From: Adiantum capillus-veneris
Taxonomy: Eukaryota > Streptophyta > Polypodiopsida > Polypodiales > Pteridaceae
Length of the DNA stretch: 64,000 bases
Reading direction: 5' to 3'
NCBI GenBank assembly: GCA_014529385.2
Contig: CM043953.1
Span: 68,508,372-68,572,371, forward strand
Shown: piece by piece, positions 33,214 to 45,620 of the stretch
Layout: the number at the start of each line of letters is the position of its first letter
Position numbering within the stretch: the first letter of the stretch is position 1
Translations under genes and position numbers: made by a program
The notes under the pieces: model-generated
Databases searched by the model: none
Told to the model about the DNA's origin: nothing
The model's input: the letters and a program-made list of their open reading frames with translations, nothing else

Positions 33214-33590
33214 GAGAGAGGAGGAGTTTGGATGTATTATGGGTATTCTTATGGGGAGAAGGTGAATGCTATTCCACAAATTGCATATTTCATTTGGTGC
33301 ACGGCATTGGGTTGCATAATCGTTCATGGTGTTCAAGTGTCCAAAGTGTATATAGAGTAAGGGGGTTTTCAAAGTGTGTTGCTTGAGTGGGTGAGTGCAA
33401 GTGTTATTTTGATTGGTTTCCTCCTCCACTCCCAAAAGAAGGTGGTGCCCCAAGTAGTGTGCGTACCTCTTTACGAACATTTTGTGAGGGTAGGCCCATT
33501 GGTTTAGGTTTAGAGGCCCCATTTCAAAAAGCTCGCCCTCATAAAGTGGTACCCCCACTGAGGAACATATTTCCAAGCTACCCTCAAATT
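33214..33590 (+). other. Tat leader fragment in the spacer
   Basis: Reverse complement of about 16310-16732. It is joined to the satellite at 33210-33213 through the shared bases GCTT (satellite side AGCGCTT, leader side AGTGCTT as at 50421-50427). Confidence 0.85.
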
Positions 33591-33595
33591 TTTGA

Positions 33596-33811
33596 TTGAT
33601 GAACAATGGAGTTCCCATCTATCCATTTCATTTTGAACAACACATTAGAGTAAATGTTCACATAGATAGAAAAGTCTTTTTCCAGCAACGCATTGTTTTT
33701 ATGTTTGGTGCAGAAAGACTTAGAGAAATACTGACATCACCCAATCCAATTATACTTCCAATCATCAATTATGAAACTTCTTTTGATGTTCACATTCTCA
33801 TTTTGTTTTAA
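33596..33811 (+). pseudogene. Pre-gag domain, copy A (spacer element)
   Basis: NNGVPIYPFHF, VHIDRKVFFQQRIVFMFG, ERLREI and NPIILPIINYE: nearly identical to 16375-16121, with only a few residue differences (for example REIL for REIM). Confidence 0.65.
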
Positions 33812-33894
33812 AGGCAGGAACAAGGAGTGGTGAAGGGGTGCTCAAGGGCCATATGAAGGAACGAGGTCTTCAAACCAACAACGAGGAGTAGCAC

Positions 33895-34107
33895 ATGAAT
33901 CACGATCAAAACAATGAACCTTTTAGGCCTATTGCTCGGCAATCCATTCATATAATCATTGCAACTAAGTTTAGGTTTCAATCTATCATAAGGAGGATAT
34001 TTGGATCCACTCGCCTCAATGAAATCAATGCTTCAATTAATCCATTTATTCTACCTATGATAAAGTATGAATTAACAATGGATGTGTACATATTCATTTT
34101 AATGTAA
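33895..34107 (+). pseudogene. Pre-gag domain, copy B (spacer element)
   Basis: Begins NHDQNNEPF, contains KFRFQSIIRRIFGS and FILPMIKYE, and is open to 34107. Same order A then B as in the Tat element, about 85 bp apart. Confidence 0.65.
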
Positions 34108-34192
34108 TCAGATTTACAGTATCAACAATCTTGTGCGGCCTGCAAGAGAAAAGTTTCTTTAAAAAAAAGAAATTTCAAAAAGTCTAAACAAA

Positions 34193-35008
34193 ATGTCAAG
34201 TTCTTTTCCCACGTTCTATGCAAGAAGTGGGGAAGATGCGCAAGAGTTTCTTGACAACTTGGAGATGGCACATCTCATATCCGGGAGAGATGAAGAGGAA
34301 GTAAAGCTACGAGCCTTCTCGTTGGTTCTAAAAGCAGAAGCTAAAGTATGGTATGAGACCTTGCAACCCCAAACAAGTCCAACTGGGAGAGACTGCGAGC
34401 AAGCTTCCTCTCCAAGTTCGGGCAAGGTGATACTTCTGAAGGACTATGGAAATGTCTTATTGGACATAAGCAGGTATCACTTGAAGACTATCCCTCTTAT
34501 GAAGCAACCTTTGTCAATCTATGGGGTAGGTGGGAGGCTACATTAGAAAATCATGGTGGTGCACCTAACTTTCTAAAAAAAGAGAGATTCATGGTTGGCT
34601 TGTATCCACTTTTAAAGGCTAAAGTAGAGCTAAAATTCCCATCCACCTTCGAAGAAGCACGTGAGGTAGCCATCATCAAGTTTAGAAAACTACACTTCCA
34701 AGCACATAGAGCAAGGGGTTTGAATGAAGTGAGTGAGAGGGAGTCTTCACAAACCATGGAAGCACCAATTAGGGACCCTCTTGCACAATCTTCACAAATA
34801 GGAGATAACTCTCAACAAGAGGTTTTACAAAGGCTAACTCAACAGCTTGAGAACCTCGCTCTGAATCTAGTACAGGGCCTACATCAACAACGACAACCAA
34901 GAGAAGGGAATCGCAATCAACGAAGACAAGCTCAAGAGTTGCGATGTTGGAATTGCAATGAAATGGGCCATGGCATGTACAATTGTCCACATCCAAGGCG
35001 ACTTCCGG
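34193..35008 (+). pseudogene. Tat-type Gag fragment with intact zinc knuckle
   Basis: Start ATG 34193 (MSSSFPTFYARSGED). A one-base deletion near 34375 (CAAACAAG here, CAAATCAAG in the 15-kb copy) shifts the frame. The Gag phase resumes before 34591 and runs through the Gln-rich region to an intact knuckle, RCWNCNEMGHGMYNCP (about 34943-34993). Homology ends at 35008, immediately after the knuckle, so protease and pol are missing. Confidence 0.88.
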
Positions 35009-35645
35009 GCAGGGATTTTAATGACGCGATGACACTCTGTCTGACAAGCCAGAAATCCTTGTAGACCTATCAAGCTGCATAAAATGCATACAAACCCTGC
35101 TGAGGCTATAAAAATACCATATGGCACTCCGATCAAGCGGACTGAACTGGTACGGAGCCGGCCCCGGTGAATTTTTAATGGCGGCTAATATCTTGGCGAC
35201 CGGGACTCCGATCGCTGATCTGAAAAGACCGACGCGCTCCACGATGTGAGCACTTCAGGCCCATGCATTCATTTCATTTCTGTCACCTCAGCTCTGCAGT
35301 TTCCCAATCCGGTATGGATCTGCAATCGACTTGAACTTTAAAGTGCCATAGCTTCTTCACCGTAGCTCCAATCGACGAGCCATAAACACACGCCGGTAGA
35401 GCACTTCAAGCACTACAGTCCTAGATCATAATCTATCATATGTGCTCACTTCAAGCATAGTCCTTTTTAGCATTATTAAGGCATCAGTCGGCCCTTTTAA
35501 GCCGCATCTGGCATACATTTATCATTAAACTTGACCTGTTATCAAGCCCTGATCACTGCTCACTAAATGTGTAGGCTTCAAAGAAGATTAACTTGCATTT
35601 TGCTGCTCTTTTTCTCTTCATGAAAGTGGAGCTGCACGACAGCGG
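35009..35645 (+). other. Unclassified GC-richer insert, LTR-like
   Basis: Base composition rises abruptly compared with both flanks. Phrases such as GGGACTCCGATCGCTGATC and GTAGCTCCAATCGACGAGCC are written twice in variant form, and recurring GAGCACTTCA / GCTCACTTCAAGC units are present. No protein motif. It resembles retroelement LTR or UTR sequence, but neither end has a visible TG/CA with a partner. Confidence 0.4.
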
Positions 35646-37850
35646 ATAGGTGGTCAATGTAGACAACACATTTGACTATAAAGATAAAAAATGAACCTAG
35701 ATTGGATAAAAAATATAGAAAAAATAAGTGTGGATTGCACAAGTGGTCAATCTAGGTGCATATATACCTATGCAAGAACATACACATGTGTATGAAATAA
35801 CATACAAGCATGCTTTCCTTGGGAAAGAAAGATAGAAGATATAGAAAAAATGAGTCTGGATGGGACAGGTGTTCAATCTCTATAGAGAAATACACATACA
35901 ACCACATAGGACCATCACTTGACGTAGAATGGACAGGTGGTCAATGTAGACAACACATAGGATTATAAAGAAAAAAAATGAACCTAGATTGGACTTGTGG
36001 TCAATATGTGTGTATATCTACACATGTAACATCATACGATCATCACTTGACCTAGAATGGACAGGTGGTCCATCTAGACAACACATGTGCCTATTAAAGA
36101 ACATGGTTATGCATGTCTTTCCTATAGAAGAGCATATTCACATATGACCATCGCTTGAGCTAGAATGGACAGATGGCCAATCTAAAGTGCACATATGCTT
36201 AACAAAGTAAATATCACCATAACCTACCGTGGAATGGACAGATGACTAAGATATTCAATACACATAAATATAAAAGAACATACAAGCACACTTTTCTAGG
36301 AAAAGAAAGATAGAAAATATAGAAAAAATTAGTCTAGATTGGACAAGTGGTTAATCTAGGTGCATATATACCTATGTAAGAACATACAATTGTGGATGAA
36401 ATAACATACAAGCATGATTTCCTTGGGAAAGAAAGATAGAAGATATAGAAGAAATGAGTCTGGATTGGATAGGTGCTCAATCTCTATAGAGAAATACACA
36501 TACAACAACATACGACCATCACTTGACGTAGAATGAAAGGTGGTCAATGTAGACAACACATATGACTATAAAGATAAAAAATGAGCCTAGATTGGACATG
36601 TGGTCAATCTATGTGTATATCTACACATGTAACATCATACGACCATCACTTGACCTAGAATGGACAGGCGGTCAATCTAGACAACACATGTGCCTATTAT
36701 AGAACATGGTTATGCATGTCAATCCTATAAAAGAGCACATTCACAATTGAGCATCACTTGAGCTAAAATGGACAGATGGCCAATCTAAAGTGCACATATG
36801 CTTAACAAAGTACATTCCACCATAACCTAGCATAGAATGGACAGATGACTAAGATATTCAATACACATGAATATGAAAGAAAATACAAGCACACTTTTCT
36901 AGGAAAAGAAAGATAGAAAATAGAGAAAAAATGAGTTTAGATTGGACAAGTAGTCAATCTAGGCTAAAATATACCTATGTAATAACATACACATGTGTAT
37001 GAAATAACATACAAGCATGCTTTTTCTGGGAAAGAAAGATTGAAGATACATAAAAAAAGAGTCTGGATTGGAAAACTGGACAATCTCCGTAGAGAACTAC
37101 ACATACAACAACATATGACCATAAGTTGACCTAGAATGGACACGTGGTTAATCTAGACAACACATTTGACTATTAAAGATAAAATATGAACTTGGATTGG
37201 ACATGTGGTTAATCTATGTGTAGATATACACATGTAACAACATACAACCATCACTTGACCTAGAATGGACAGGTGGTCAATCTAGACAACACATGTGCCT
37301 ATTAAAGAACATGGTTATGCATGTCTTTCCTAGAAAAGAGTACTTTCACAATTGACCATCACTTGAGCTAGAACGGACAGGTGGCCAGTCTAATGCATAC
37401 ATGCTTAACAATGTACATTCCACCATAACCTAGCATGGAATGGACACATGACTAAGACATTCAATACACATGAATATGAAAGAACATACAAGCACAATGA
37501 GTGTGGATTGGACAGGTGGTCAATCTCTCCAGAGAAATACACATACAACAACATACGACCATCACTTGACCTAGAATGGACAGGTGGCCAATGTATACAA
37601 CATATATGACTATAAAGATAAAAAATGAACCAAAATTGGACATGTGATCAATCTATGTGTATATCTACACATGTAACATCATACGACCATCACTTGACCT
37701 AGAATGGACAGGTGGTCAATCTAGACAACAAATGTGCCTATTGAAGAACATGGTTATGCATGTCTTTCCTAGAAAGGAGCACATTCACATATGACCATCA
37801 CTTGACCTAGAATGGACAATCAAAAATACCTTAACTACACATATTGAAAT
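35646..37850 (+). repeat. Higher-order tandem array, ~604-bp unit
   Basis: The marker CCTAGAATGGAC after CATCACTTGA occurs at 36051, 36654 and 37259 (spacings 603 and 605), and again at 37698 after a shortened unit. Each unit contains several quasi-palindromes with fixed spacer types in fixed order: ACATGGTTATGCATGTC, CAAAGTACATTCCACCATAA, ACATACAAGCATGC, GACTATAAAGATAAAAAATG. About 3.5 copies. Confidence 0.88.
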
Positions 37851-38630
37851 CACCTATTTATAAGGAACAAATGTCAATGTTAAGAGACCATGTATGCCAA
37901 GAAGACCCTATTACAATCCATCTATCCTAGAGTGGACAAGTGGTCAATCTAGTGTGCACATGTTATTGGACATATGCAATATAGATTGTTCGCTTCCCCA
38001 TGTCTAGCCTATTGGAAGGCCATTATTGCAATGGATAATGCACACGAAGAGATAGCATTCCAATTACACGTATAATTCAAGTTTCCCTCCAAAATTCAAA
38101 TTTTTCTCCAAATGCCAAATATTGGCTAATTTGAATTTAAACAAAGAAAACCCTATCTCCTTCTCTCTTCCCCCCAAAGGAGCCTATATTGTCACTCTCC
38201 CTCTATGTCTCCCTATCCTTCTCCCTCTAGATATCGTAGAATGGACAAGTGGTCAATCTAGTGTGCACATGTTATTGGACAATACACGTATTTAAATTCA
38301 AATTTTCGTCCAAAATTATAATATTGGTCAATTTGAATTTAAACCAATAAACCCTTATCTCATTCTCTCTTCCCCCCAAATAATCCCATATTGTCACTCT
38401 CCATGTGTCTCTCCCACTAGATATCGTAGAATGGACGAGTGGTCAATCTAGTGTGCACATGTTATTGGACATGTGAAGTGCAGATTGTTCACTTCTCTAT
38501 GTCTAGCCTATTGTTAAGCCATTACAACTACACCTATTTAGATTCAAATCTCCCCCCAAAATTCAAATAGTGAATTTGAATTTAAACCAAGAAACCCCTA
38601 TCTCCTTCTGTCTTCCCCCCAAAGAAGCCC
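37851..38630 (+). repeat. Satellite variant, ~200-300-bp units
   Basis: GTAGAATGGACAAGTGG or a close form followed by CTAGTGTGCACATGTTATTGG starts at about 37932, 38230 and 38427, each followed by TTCAAAT-rich and CTCCTTCTCTC-rich blocks. Same half-sites as the main satellite but a different spacer sequence. Confidence 0.8.
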
Positions 38631-39065
38631 ATATTGTTACTCTCCCTTTCTCTCTCCGCCTCTCTTTCTCCCTCTGTCACTCACTCGTTCTCACTCTTTC
38701 TCCCTCTTATCTATCTATTTTCCTCTCTCTCTTATCATGTGCGTAACGAAGGTGTAGCTAGTGGTGGTAAACAATCAAAAGCATCAGTAAAACAGAGCAC
38801 GTGCAAGCATATACAGGTGCATATCTAACTCTTTTATTCCAATATAGTTTTTTAAGTACTTGATGTATGATTATGTTTTTTAATTAGATTAGTAATTTGA
38901 ATAATTATGTATTCCTTAGTAGCTAGAAGCAAGAATTAGAGAGGAAAGGAAGTATTTTTGCCTTTTCAAATTGAAATACAGGCTCATATTCATACTCTAA
39001 ATTAAATTTTATAGCTTGAAAATTTGAAAAGCGAGAGAAGAAACTAAAGACTTACCTATTTTAGT
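38631..39065. other. (TC)-rich then AT-rich sequence, no gene
   Basis: 38640-38740 is CT-rich low complexity; the rest is AT-rich with no motif. Confidence 0.5.
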
Positions 39066-39084
39066 ATGTGTGTGATGTTTCCAT

Positions 39085-39300
39085 TGTTGTTGTTGTTGAC
39101 GTTGTTGTTGTCGTCAATTTGCTGCTGCTACTGTTGTTGTTGTCATTGCTGCTATTGCCCCTGTTTTGTCATTTTTGTCGTTGGTGTCACTCCGCTGTTA
39201 ACCCTAAACCACTATTGCTGCTACTGTCTTTGCTGGTGTTGTTGTTCTTTCTGCTAGTGATGTTGTTGCTATTGTATCTACTGTTGTTGTTCTGGCTTAT
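39085..39300 (+). repeat. Degenerate (GTT/GCT)n trinucleotide tract
   Basis: Runs of TTG, CTG and GTT over about 215 bp. The Leu/Val/Cys-rich frames through it are artefacts. Confidence 0.85.
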
Positions 39301-39775
39301 CCTGATTTGTCACCACGATCAGATTTGCTTCACTGCTACGAGATGTGAGTGCATATATTAGGGACAGGGACCTAAGGATGTAAAACCCTTCCTAACATAC
39401 TGACATGAAACGAGGGAGATAGAACCCTTTCTAACATACAAGCAAAACAAACATAATCCGTCAGCAAGTCTTTTGAGGTATAAAATATTGAGAATATGGT
39501 TTGGGGTTATTGAATTGGGGCTAAGCTTGAATTGGGGCTAAGCTTGAATTGGGGCTATTGAACTGGGGCTAGTTCTAGGATTCTCCTATCTTGGATTACT
39601 ATCTATAGTCTAATTACTATCTAGAGTGTATTGTCTAGATCTACAAATTGGGATCTAGGGTTTAGGTTTTAATTTTCATGGCTGCGGATTTTGAGGGAAT
39701 GTATCACAATGGAGTTATTAATGATAGATAGAATTGTAGAATGGCTATGGGCACAATGGATAAAGTTTCAACAAA
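39301..39775 (+). other. No gene; contains short 17-bp tandem repeat
   Basis: GAATTGGGGCTAAGCTT occurs about 2.5 times at 39513-39565 with a variant ending GGGGCTAG. Otherwise nothing recognised. Confidence 0.5.
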
Positions 39776-40735
39776 GAGTCACGTTATTTATAGCATTAGA
39801 TTGATCAGGTGGCCAATCTAGACAACACCTCTACTCAAGAGAAGATATGGTGACACCCACCTTGCCTACAATGGAAACATGTGGCCAATCTACAATGGTC
39901 AAAGGTCCAACATGCACTTATTTATACCACTAGAATGATTAGGTGACCAATCTAGACTTATTCTCTCACAAGAGAGAATGTAGTGGCATCCACCTATCCC
40001 AAAAAAGATATGTGGCCAATCTATAGAGGTAAAGTATCCCCTAGAAACAATGTAGTTATTCATACCATTAGAATGATATGGTGCCAACTCTACAATGCCT
40101 ACTTGCATAAGAGATATTATAGAGACACCCACTATCCGGGAATGGACTTGTGGCCAATCTACAAAGGGTAGATATCCAACAACTATTAGAACAACTAGAT
40201 GGTCACTCTAGATGCCTATTTGCATAAGAGATATAGTAGTGACACCCACCTATCTTAGAATGGACATGTTGCCAATCTACAAAGGGAAAATATTCAATAG
40301 CAATGGAGCTATTTATAGTATTAGAACAACCAGGTGTTCACTCTCAAGTGCACATCTGTGCAAGAGATACAATAGTGATACCCACCTATCTTAGAATGGA
40401 TAGGTGGATGATCTACAAGAGTAGATATCCAAACACAATGGAGTTATTCATGCCATTAGAATGATGAGGTGGCTACTCTAGAGTGCACATCTACACAAAG
40501 GATAAAGTATTGATGTGCACATATCTTAGCATGGATAGGTGATTGATCTACGAGGGAAAGTATCCAACAACAATGGAGTTATTCATACCATTAGAATGAC
40601 CAAGTGGCCAATTTAGAGTGCACATCTACAGAAGAGATAAAGTAGTGGCACCCACCTATCTTAGAATGGACAAGTGGCCAATCTAGAGAGGGCAAGTGTC
40701 CAACAATGCAATTATTAATACCTACATATGGGTAA
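39776..40735 (+). repeat. Satellite variant, ~115-140-bp tandem units (about 7)
   Basis: CACCCACCTATCTTAGAATGG or variants start near 39855, 39987, 40125, 40240, 40379, 40508 and 40649. Each is followed by a GGCCAATCTACAA-type half-site, AATGGAGTTATTCATACCA, a CATTAGAATGA block, and AGAGATA.AGTAGTGA. Clear head-to-tail array of a variant of the same motif. Confidence 0.85.
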
Positions 40736-41047
40736 AAGATGACATGGCCAATCTATATTGTACATGTGACAACAACTTGGTGTCCAATGTATATAGTGCA
40801 AGTGTCCAAACGGAGACTCTTGCACCTATATATCCCTATAACAAGTAAGTGCACATGGTATGCATTGACAACTATTGGACAAGTTGCCAATCTTGAGTGC
40901 ATGTTTCCAAGTAAGAACATATCAATGATGTGTATTCAAACAGAACAGTGAAATGAATAAGTGGTCAATCTAGAGGGACAAAGTTCCAAAGGATAAAAGC
41001 ACTAGCTAATATAAAGTGCACATGCGCAAAACAAAGAATTGTTTGAT
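40736..41047 (+). repeat. Degenerate satellite, spacer side of right-arm border
   Basis: Scattered half-sites (TGGCCAATCTA, GGTCAATCTAGAG). No gene. Confidence 0.6.
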
Positions 41048-42140
41048 AAGCGCTAAACATACAATGGATGGGTGGCCAATCTAGAGTGCACATATGAAAA
41101 AGGAAGAGAACATCCTACCACCACCCAAATAAGAATGGACAAGTGGCTATTCCAGATAGCTCATGTGAATATGAAAGAACACAATTACAGGTTTCTTTCC
41201 TAAAAAAGAGACATCAATAATCTAGAGAAAACCAACTAGCTTAGGGGTGAGCACACAAAAAGACAACCATAATAACCTCGCCTAGAATTCACCAACAATA
41301 GAACAATGTGAAAATTTTAAAGTGTACATGCCACAATATAGAATGTCTTAACATTGACTTAAATAGCAAGCATGGAAGGTGGCCAATCTATAATACATTT
41401 TTGACTCAACAAGGAACCTAGACAAATGTATCAATCCAAAATAAACCTAGGTGCACAATCTAGAGAGAATCATAGAAGAGACAAGTACCCAGACTAGAGA
41501 ACAAACTGAAGGAACCTATCCTAGATTTGACAAATGAATAATCCATAGAGCACATATGCACTTGACCATAACACATTCAATCACCTAGGTAGCACATAAT
41601 TACTAAAGACATAGTCTAGAGAAAACTAATCTACAATGGACATGTGATAGCTAACCTACATGACACATATGCACAAGAAAGAATATTATACCATCAAATG
41701 AACCAGAATGTACATGTGGTCAATCTAGACAAGACATGTGACTATCAAAGAACATGATTAATATGTCTTTTATAAGAGAGTGAGAGAGGCAAAAAATCTA
41801 GAGCAAATGAAGAATGGAAAACTGGCCAATCTAAAGTGTAGATATGTACAAAATAGATGATTTTATTGTTTCCAAGTTATAGCATGGATCTCTCAATGCT
41901 ATATAGGTTCACACAAGAAACAAGATCTTAACATCCGTCTAAACAATGAGCATGCTACTTTCAAATCTAGAGATATATTCACATGTTCTAAAGTCCGTGG
42001 CTAATATGAACTAGAAGATGCCAATATAGTGTTCACAATAAAATTAGCAAGTGTATTCATAGGAATGGACGTTCATTGATCTCCATATATAAAAACTTGA
42101 ATTTTTTTTATTTTGACGTGTTATATCTTTTGCTTTTAGG
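41048..42140 (+). repeat. Quasi-palindrome satellite (inner end of right arm)
   Basis: Mirror of 32119-33213, including CACCTAGGTAGCACATAATT and AGAGTGAGAGAGGCAAAAAA. No gene. Confidence 0.78.
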
Positions 42141-44480
42141 ATGGATTTTCAATCTGGAGAAAAGGTGCATCTACTTCTACAAAATGAAATTGTCACAGTT
42201 GTTTCAATTTGTAGGATAGATTCCAATGCAACATGTGGTGGTGGTTGATTGGGAGTTCCATCTGTTTGCAGAGCATGTTATGAAATGCATGGAATACCAA
42301 AGACATCATTTTGTCGCTATAAGGAAAATTTTGAACTGGGAAAACGTCAATATGTGCATGGAAAAACAGGTGTATTGAGGAGGGGACTTGATTATACTAG
42401 CAAGGCCAGATCAATACTTGATGAGTTTGTGGAAAATAACTTTGAACAGATGCCGCACAAAAGGAGGACATTATTGGATGGATCAAGGGAAACTCAGTTG
42501 GTGATACCATGCACTTATAAGCAGGTTGACATTTTAAATGAAGTTAGCACTACTCTTGAACAACTTGGATGTGACCAAAGGCTATCTAAATCCTCCTTTT
42601 CTAGGATTTGGAACAAGGAATACCCACATGTATCCCCAACAAATACAAGTGAGTTCTCTAAGTTCAATTTGTGTAGCTCAATCAAGGCAAGGCTAGAGGC
42701 AAAACCTAGTCTTCAAGAAAGATTAGTAATCTTGTAGGAAAGAGAAATTCATATGGCACAACAAAAAAGTTGTAGAAGCTTATACTATGCATGGCGAACA
42801 TTGTCTAAAACCCAACCTCAAAAATATTTATGTATTATCCATGATAAGATGGACCAAAAGAAGATTGCCATACCAAGGCTACGTGTTGCCTAAGGGTGTA
42901 GATTCAAGGTATGACTTGCAGGTGGCATTGATTGGTATGATAACACATGGATATGGAGCTGGCTACTAGGGGAACTTTGTTTTACATGGTGTATGGCCAT
43001 TTGACCCCAACCTCACAATTGGATCAATAGCATCATATTTACATAACTTGGAGCGAGAGGATCAACACCCTGTTGGTGATTTGGCTACAAGTGGACTTCC
43101 AAGGAGTAATGTCTCACTTCTAAATTCTCTAAACTCAAGGGATGCCTTAGACTACCACAATATGGTTGATGGAAAATGTTCTTGGATGCAAACACATGAA
43201 AGTAACCCAACAACTAATACAAGTTCCTTTGATACATTGCTAGAGAACTTGTTATTGCAGCTAGATAATTGTGCTGGAGAAAATAAAAATCGATATATTT
43301 TTGCATATCTAGGGCCTTGCTAGTTGCAAGGGGCATTTTCAAGACTATCCAATTGGGATTTTTAATGGTAGGCCATACACACGAAGATATAGATTCCATG
43401 TTTAGTAGATTTCTAGAGAAGTTGCGAGTCTCACAGACTTACACTTTGCCACATTTGATGGATACATTAAGAACAAGCTCAACAACTTCTCCAACTCCCT
43501 TTTTCCTTGGGGAGGTAGCGGATTTCAAGAAGTATTGTGATGGCTATATTTGTGATGGTCAAGATGCACTTGTAGGACATTCAAAACCCCTTCAGTTTAG
43601 GTTCTTAATGCAAGATGAGACACCAGTTATGCAATATAAAGATCATGTAGGTGTTCCTAATTGGAGTGGAAGCATTCCAATATGGAAGAAAGATGCTAGT
43701 GGAAAGACAGTGCTACCACAAGGGAATCCACATCTTGTACCAATGGAGAATTTCATATAGGCACATGAGGTCATATTGGGTCTAAATAACTATGTTAAAT
43801 TTTGGCAAAATCTAGGGAATGGTTCATTTGTGCCAAGATAGTATCGTCCTATGATAGAGTATTGGAATAATGTGATTGAAGAGCTTCACAAGACAAACTT
43901 GACCCAAAATATATACTTTGAGAATTTTTGGTCACGATATCAAGGATTTCATCAAGCTGATGATGTTGTCACAATTCAACAACAAGAGGCAGAAAGATTC
44001 ATTGGACTTGAGGAATATAATGATCATTATTGTGGGCCTCAACAAGAAAAACCAAGGCAGGAGTTCAATCCTATTCTAGATGTAAATAAAGGTGACTTCC
44101 TACTGCTCTGACCAAGTGGCCCAGAGATATATCCCGTTTGTCTTGCTACAACTTTGTCTAACATTGATAAGGATCCCTCATCACCAAATTATCAAAAGCT
44201 ATATATTCAATATTGGGCACCTTTTGTAAGAAAGAGTGGGTTGACAGATGCACAAGCATATTCCAATTGTTGGAACGGATTTTGGATGCTCAATGATAAA
44301 GACCAACCAGCATGGAAAAATGTAGATGCAATTGTTTGGTCTTGGAGATCAAGCAAGAAAGGTCCATTTGTCAGAATTAAGACACCAAAAAGACATGCAA
44401 TGAAAGAAAAAACTTGTTTGGGCCTACTTGAGGTGCAAGAACAAGGAACTAAATTGGATGGTGACTCCAGTGGGGAGTAG
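42141..44480 (+). pseudogene. Transposase-like gene with DNCAGENKN/GHTHEDID motifs (right copy)
   Basis: ATG at 42141, preceded by an acceptor-like TTTTGCTTTTAG. After about 100 bp an internal deletion joins GTGGTGG to TTGATTGGG, removing the Cys-rich N-terminal part still present in the left arm. Then come an open frame to 42737 (VCRACYEMHGIPKTSF, YVHGKTGVLRRGLDY, SKSSFSRIWNKEYPHVSP), a broken middle, 43048-43323 (DNCAGENKN at 43264-43290), a phase change, 43317-43760 (QLGFLMVGHTHEDID, motif at 43370-43393), 43851-44111 and 44154-44480 (NCWNGFWMLND; WRSSKKGPFVRIKTP). The phase change after DNCAGENKN and the stop before the C-terminal pieces are shared with the left copy. The central domain is better preserved here than in the left copy. 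Confidence 0.7.
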
Positions 44481-45620
44481 CACATTGTAAATTCCAATGT
44501 ATCTCCATGAAAAGTTTCATTTCTCCATAATGGTAAGTATAGTCATCTTGCAGGTTTTATTTCTCTTGGCTTGAAAATATGATAATGGGTCAAGCTTTCA
44601 TCCATTTGTGGTCATCATTGTCATAAGTGTAGAATGGTGTTTATGAACACCACAATGGTGTTCATTGGACACCACAATGACATTCATCAACTCCATCATG
44701 GTTTATTGACACCACCAATCAACTTCATTATGCTTGAACACTATTTTGAGGACTTTCAATGGTGCTAATCAACACCCAAAACTTAATGGTTATTGCTCAT
44801 GTTCACATGCATTTTGTTATCTATTACTATAACATGCAGTCTTCATACTCAACCAAACAATGTCATCACATGGACCACTATCTTGCTTGCAAGTAGAAGT
44901 CCCAAATTATGTGAAACTAGTCCATTTAAAAATTCCCATAATATGAGACTTTTCCGACATTACCTAATATGGACTTGGTTGCAGATTACAGATTACAGGT
45001 TATAGGTATAGGTACAGGTGATTCACATACCTACAGGTATCTAGAGTAGAGTGATACACTGGCAAGTGGAAGTCACTTGTAGTTGTCGTGGGTATGCATC
45101 ATTTGGTGCCTGTTTGAGTGCATTGTCTGGTATTGTATGTTACTTGTGTATACTGCCATTGTACGCCTTTGTGGAGCCATACTTGGTTTTATTTGGCAGT
45201 CCCAGACATTTCTGAGACTTGGTATGGAAGATAGTCATTTCTGAGACTTGACTATATGAGATTTGCATAAGCTTTCATGAGAGGGTCGATAGTGAGGTTT
45301 TATTAAGCTAGGGGATTCTCAAATAGGAGATCCTTTTGGTGATACAGGTGGTTGGAGCACGCTTTTCTTGACCTCACCATAGGCTATGTACTAGTGCTTC
45401 CTACTTGATGCTCGGGTTCGATTGTTGGCAGGTTATGCATACATATACAGTCTATATTATGGGTTCTTAGTGCTCTACTTCTGCGCATACTCTGTCAAAA
45501 TTTTTCCAAGTTGTGATGGCTGATTTTTTGGTCTTTTGAGCCATTTATGTTGTTATGCTGTTGAAATTCTGGCAAAATCAGAGGATAAGTCAGGTGTGCC
45601 TTCTTGGGAGTTGCATGGTT
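44481..45620. other. Leader/LTR-like sequence of second gypsy family; no gene
   Basis: Mirror of 27741-28870, with ACCACAATGGTGTTCATTGG-type small repeats at 44635-44700 and duplicated TTTCTGAGACTTG at 45205-45250. Confidence 0.4.

Noticed and set aside
33596-34107. Envelope gene of an endogenous retrovirus
   Set aside because: The domains lie upstream of gag, are short, and show no signal peptide, glycosylation-rich ectodomain or fusion-peptide-like segment.
39066-39361. Leu/Val/Cys-rich small membrane-like proteins
   Set aside because: The frames lie in a degenerate trinucleotide tract and have no start context or conservation.
39776-40735. CRISPR-like array of direct repeats and spacers
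   Set aside because: Repeats are degenerate, the spacers are also conserved between units, and the context is a plant nuclear genome.
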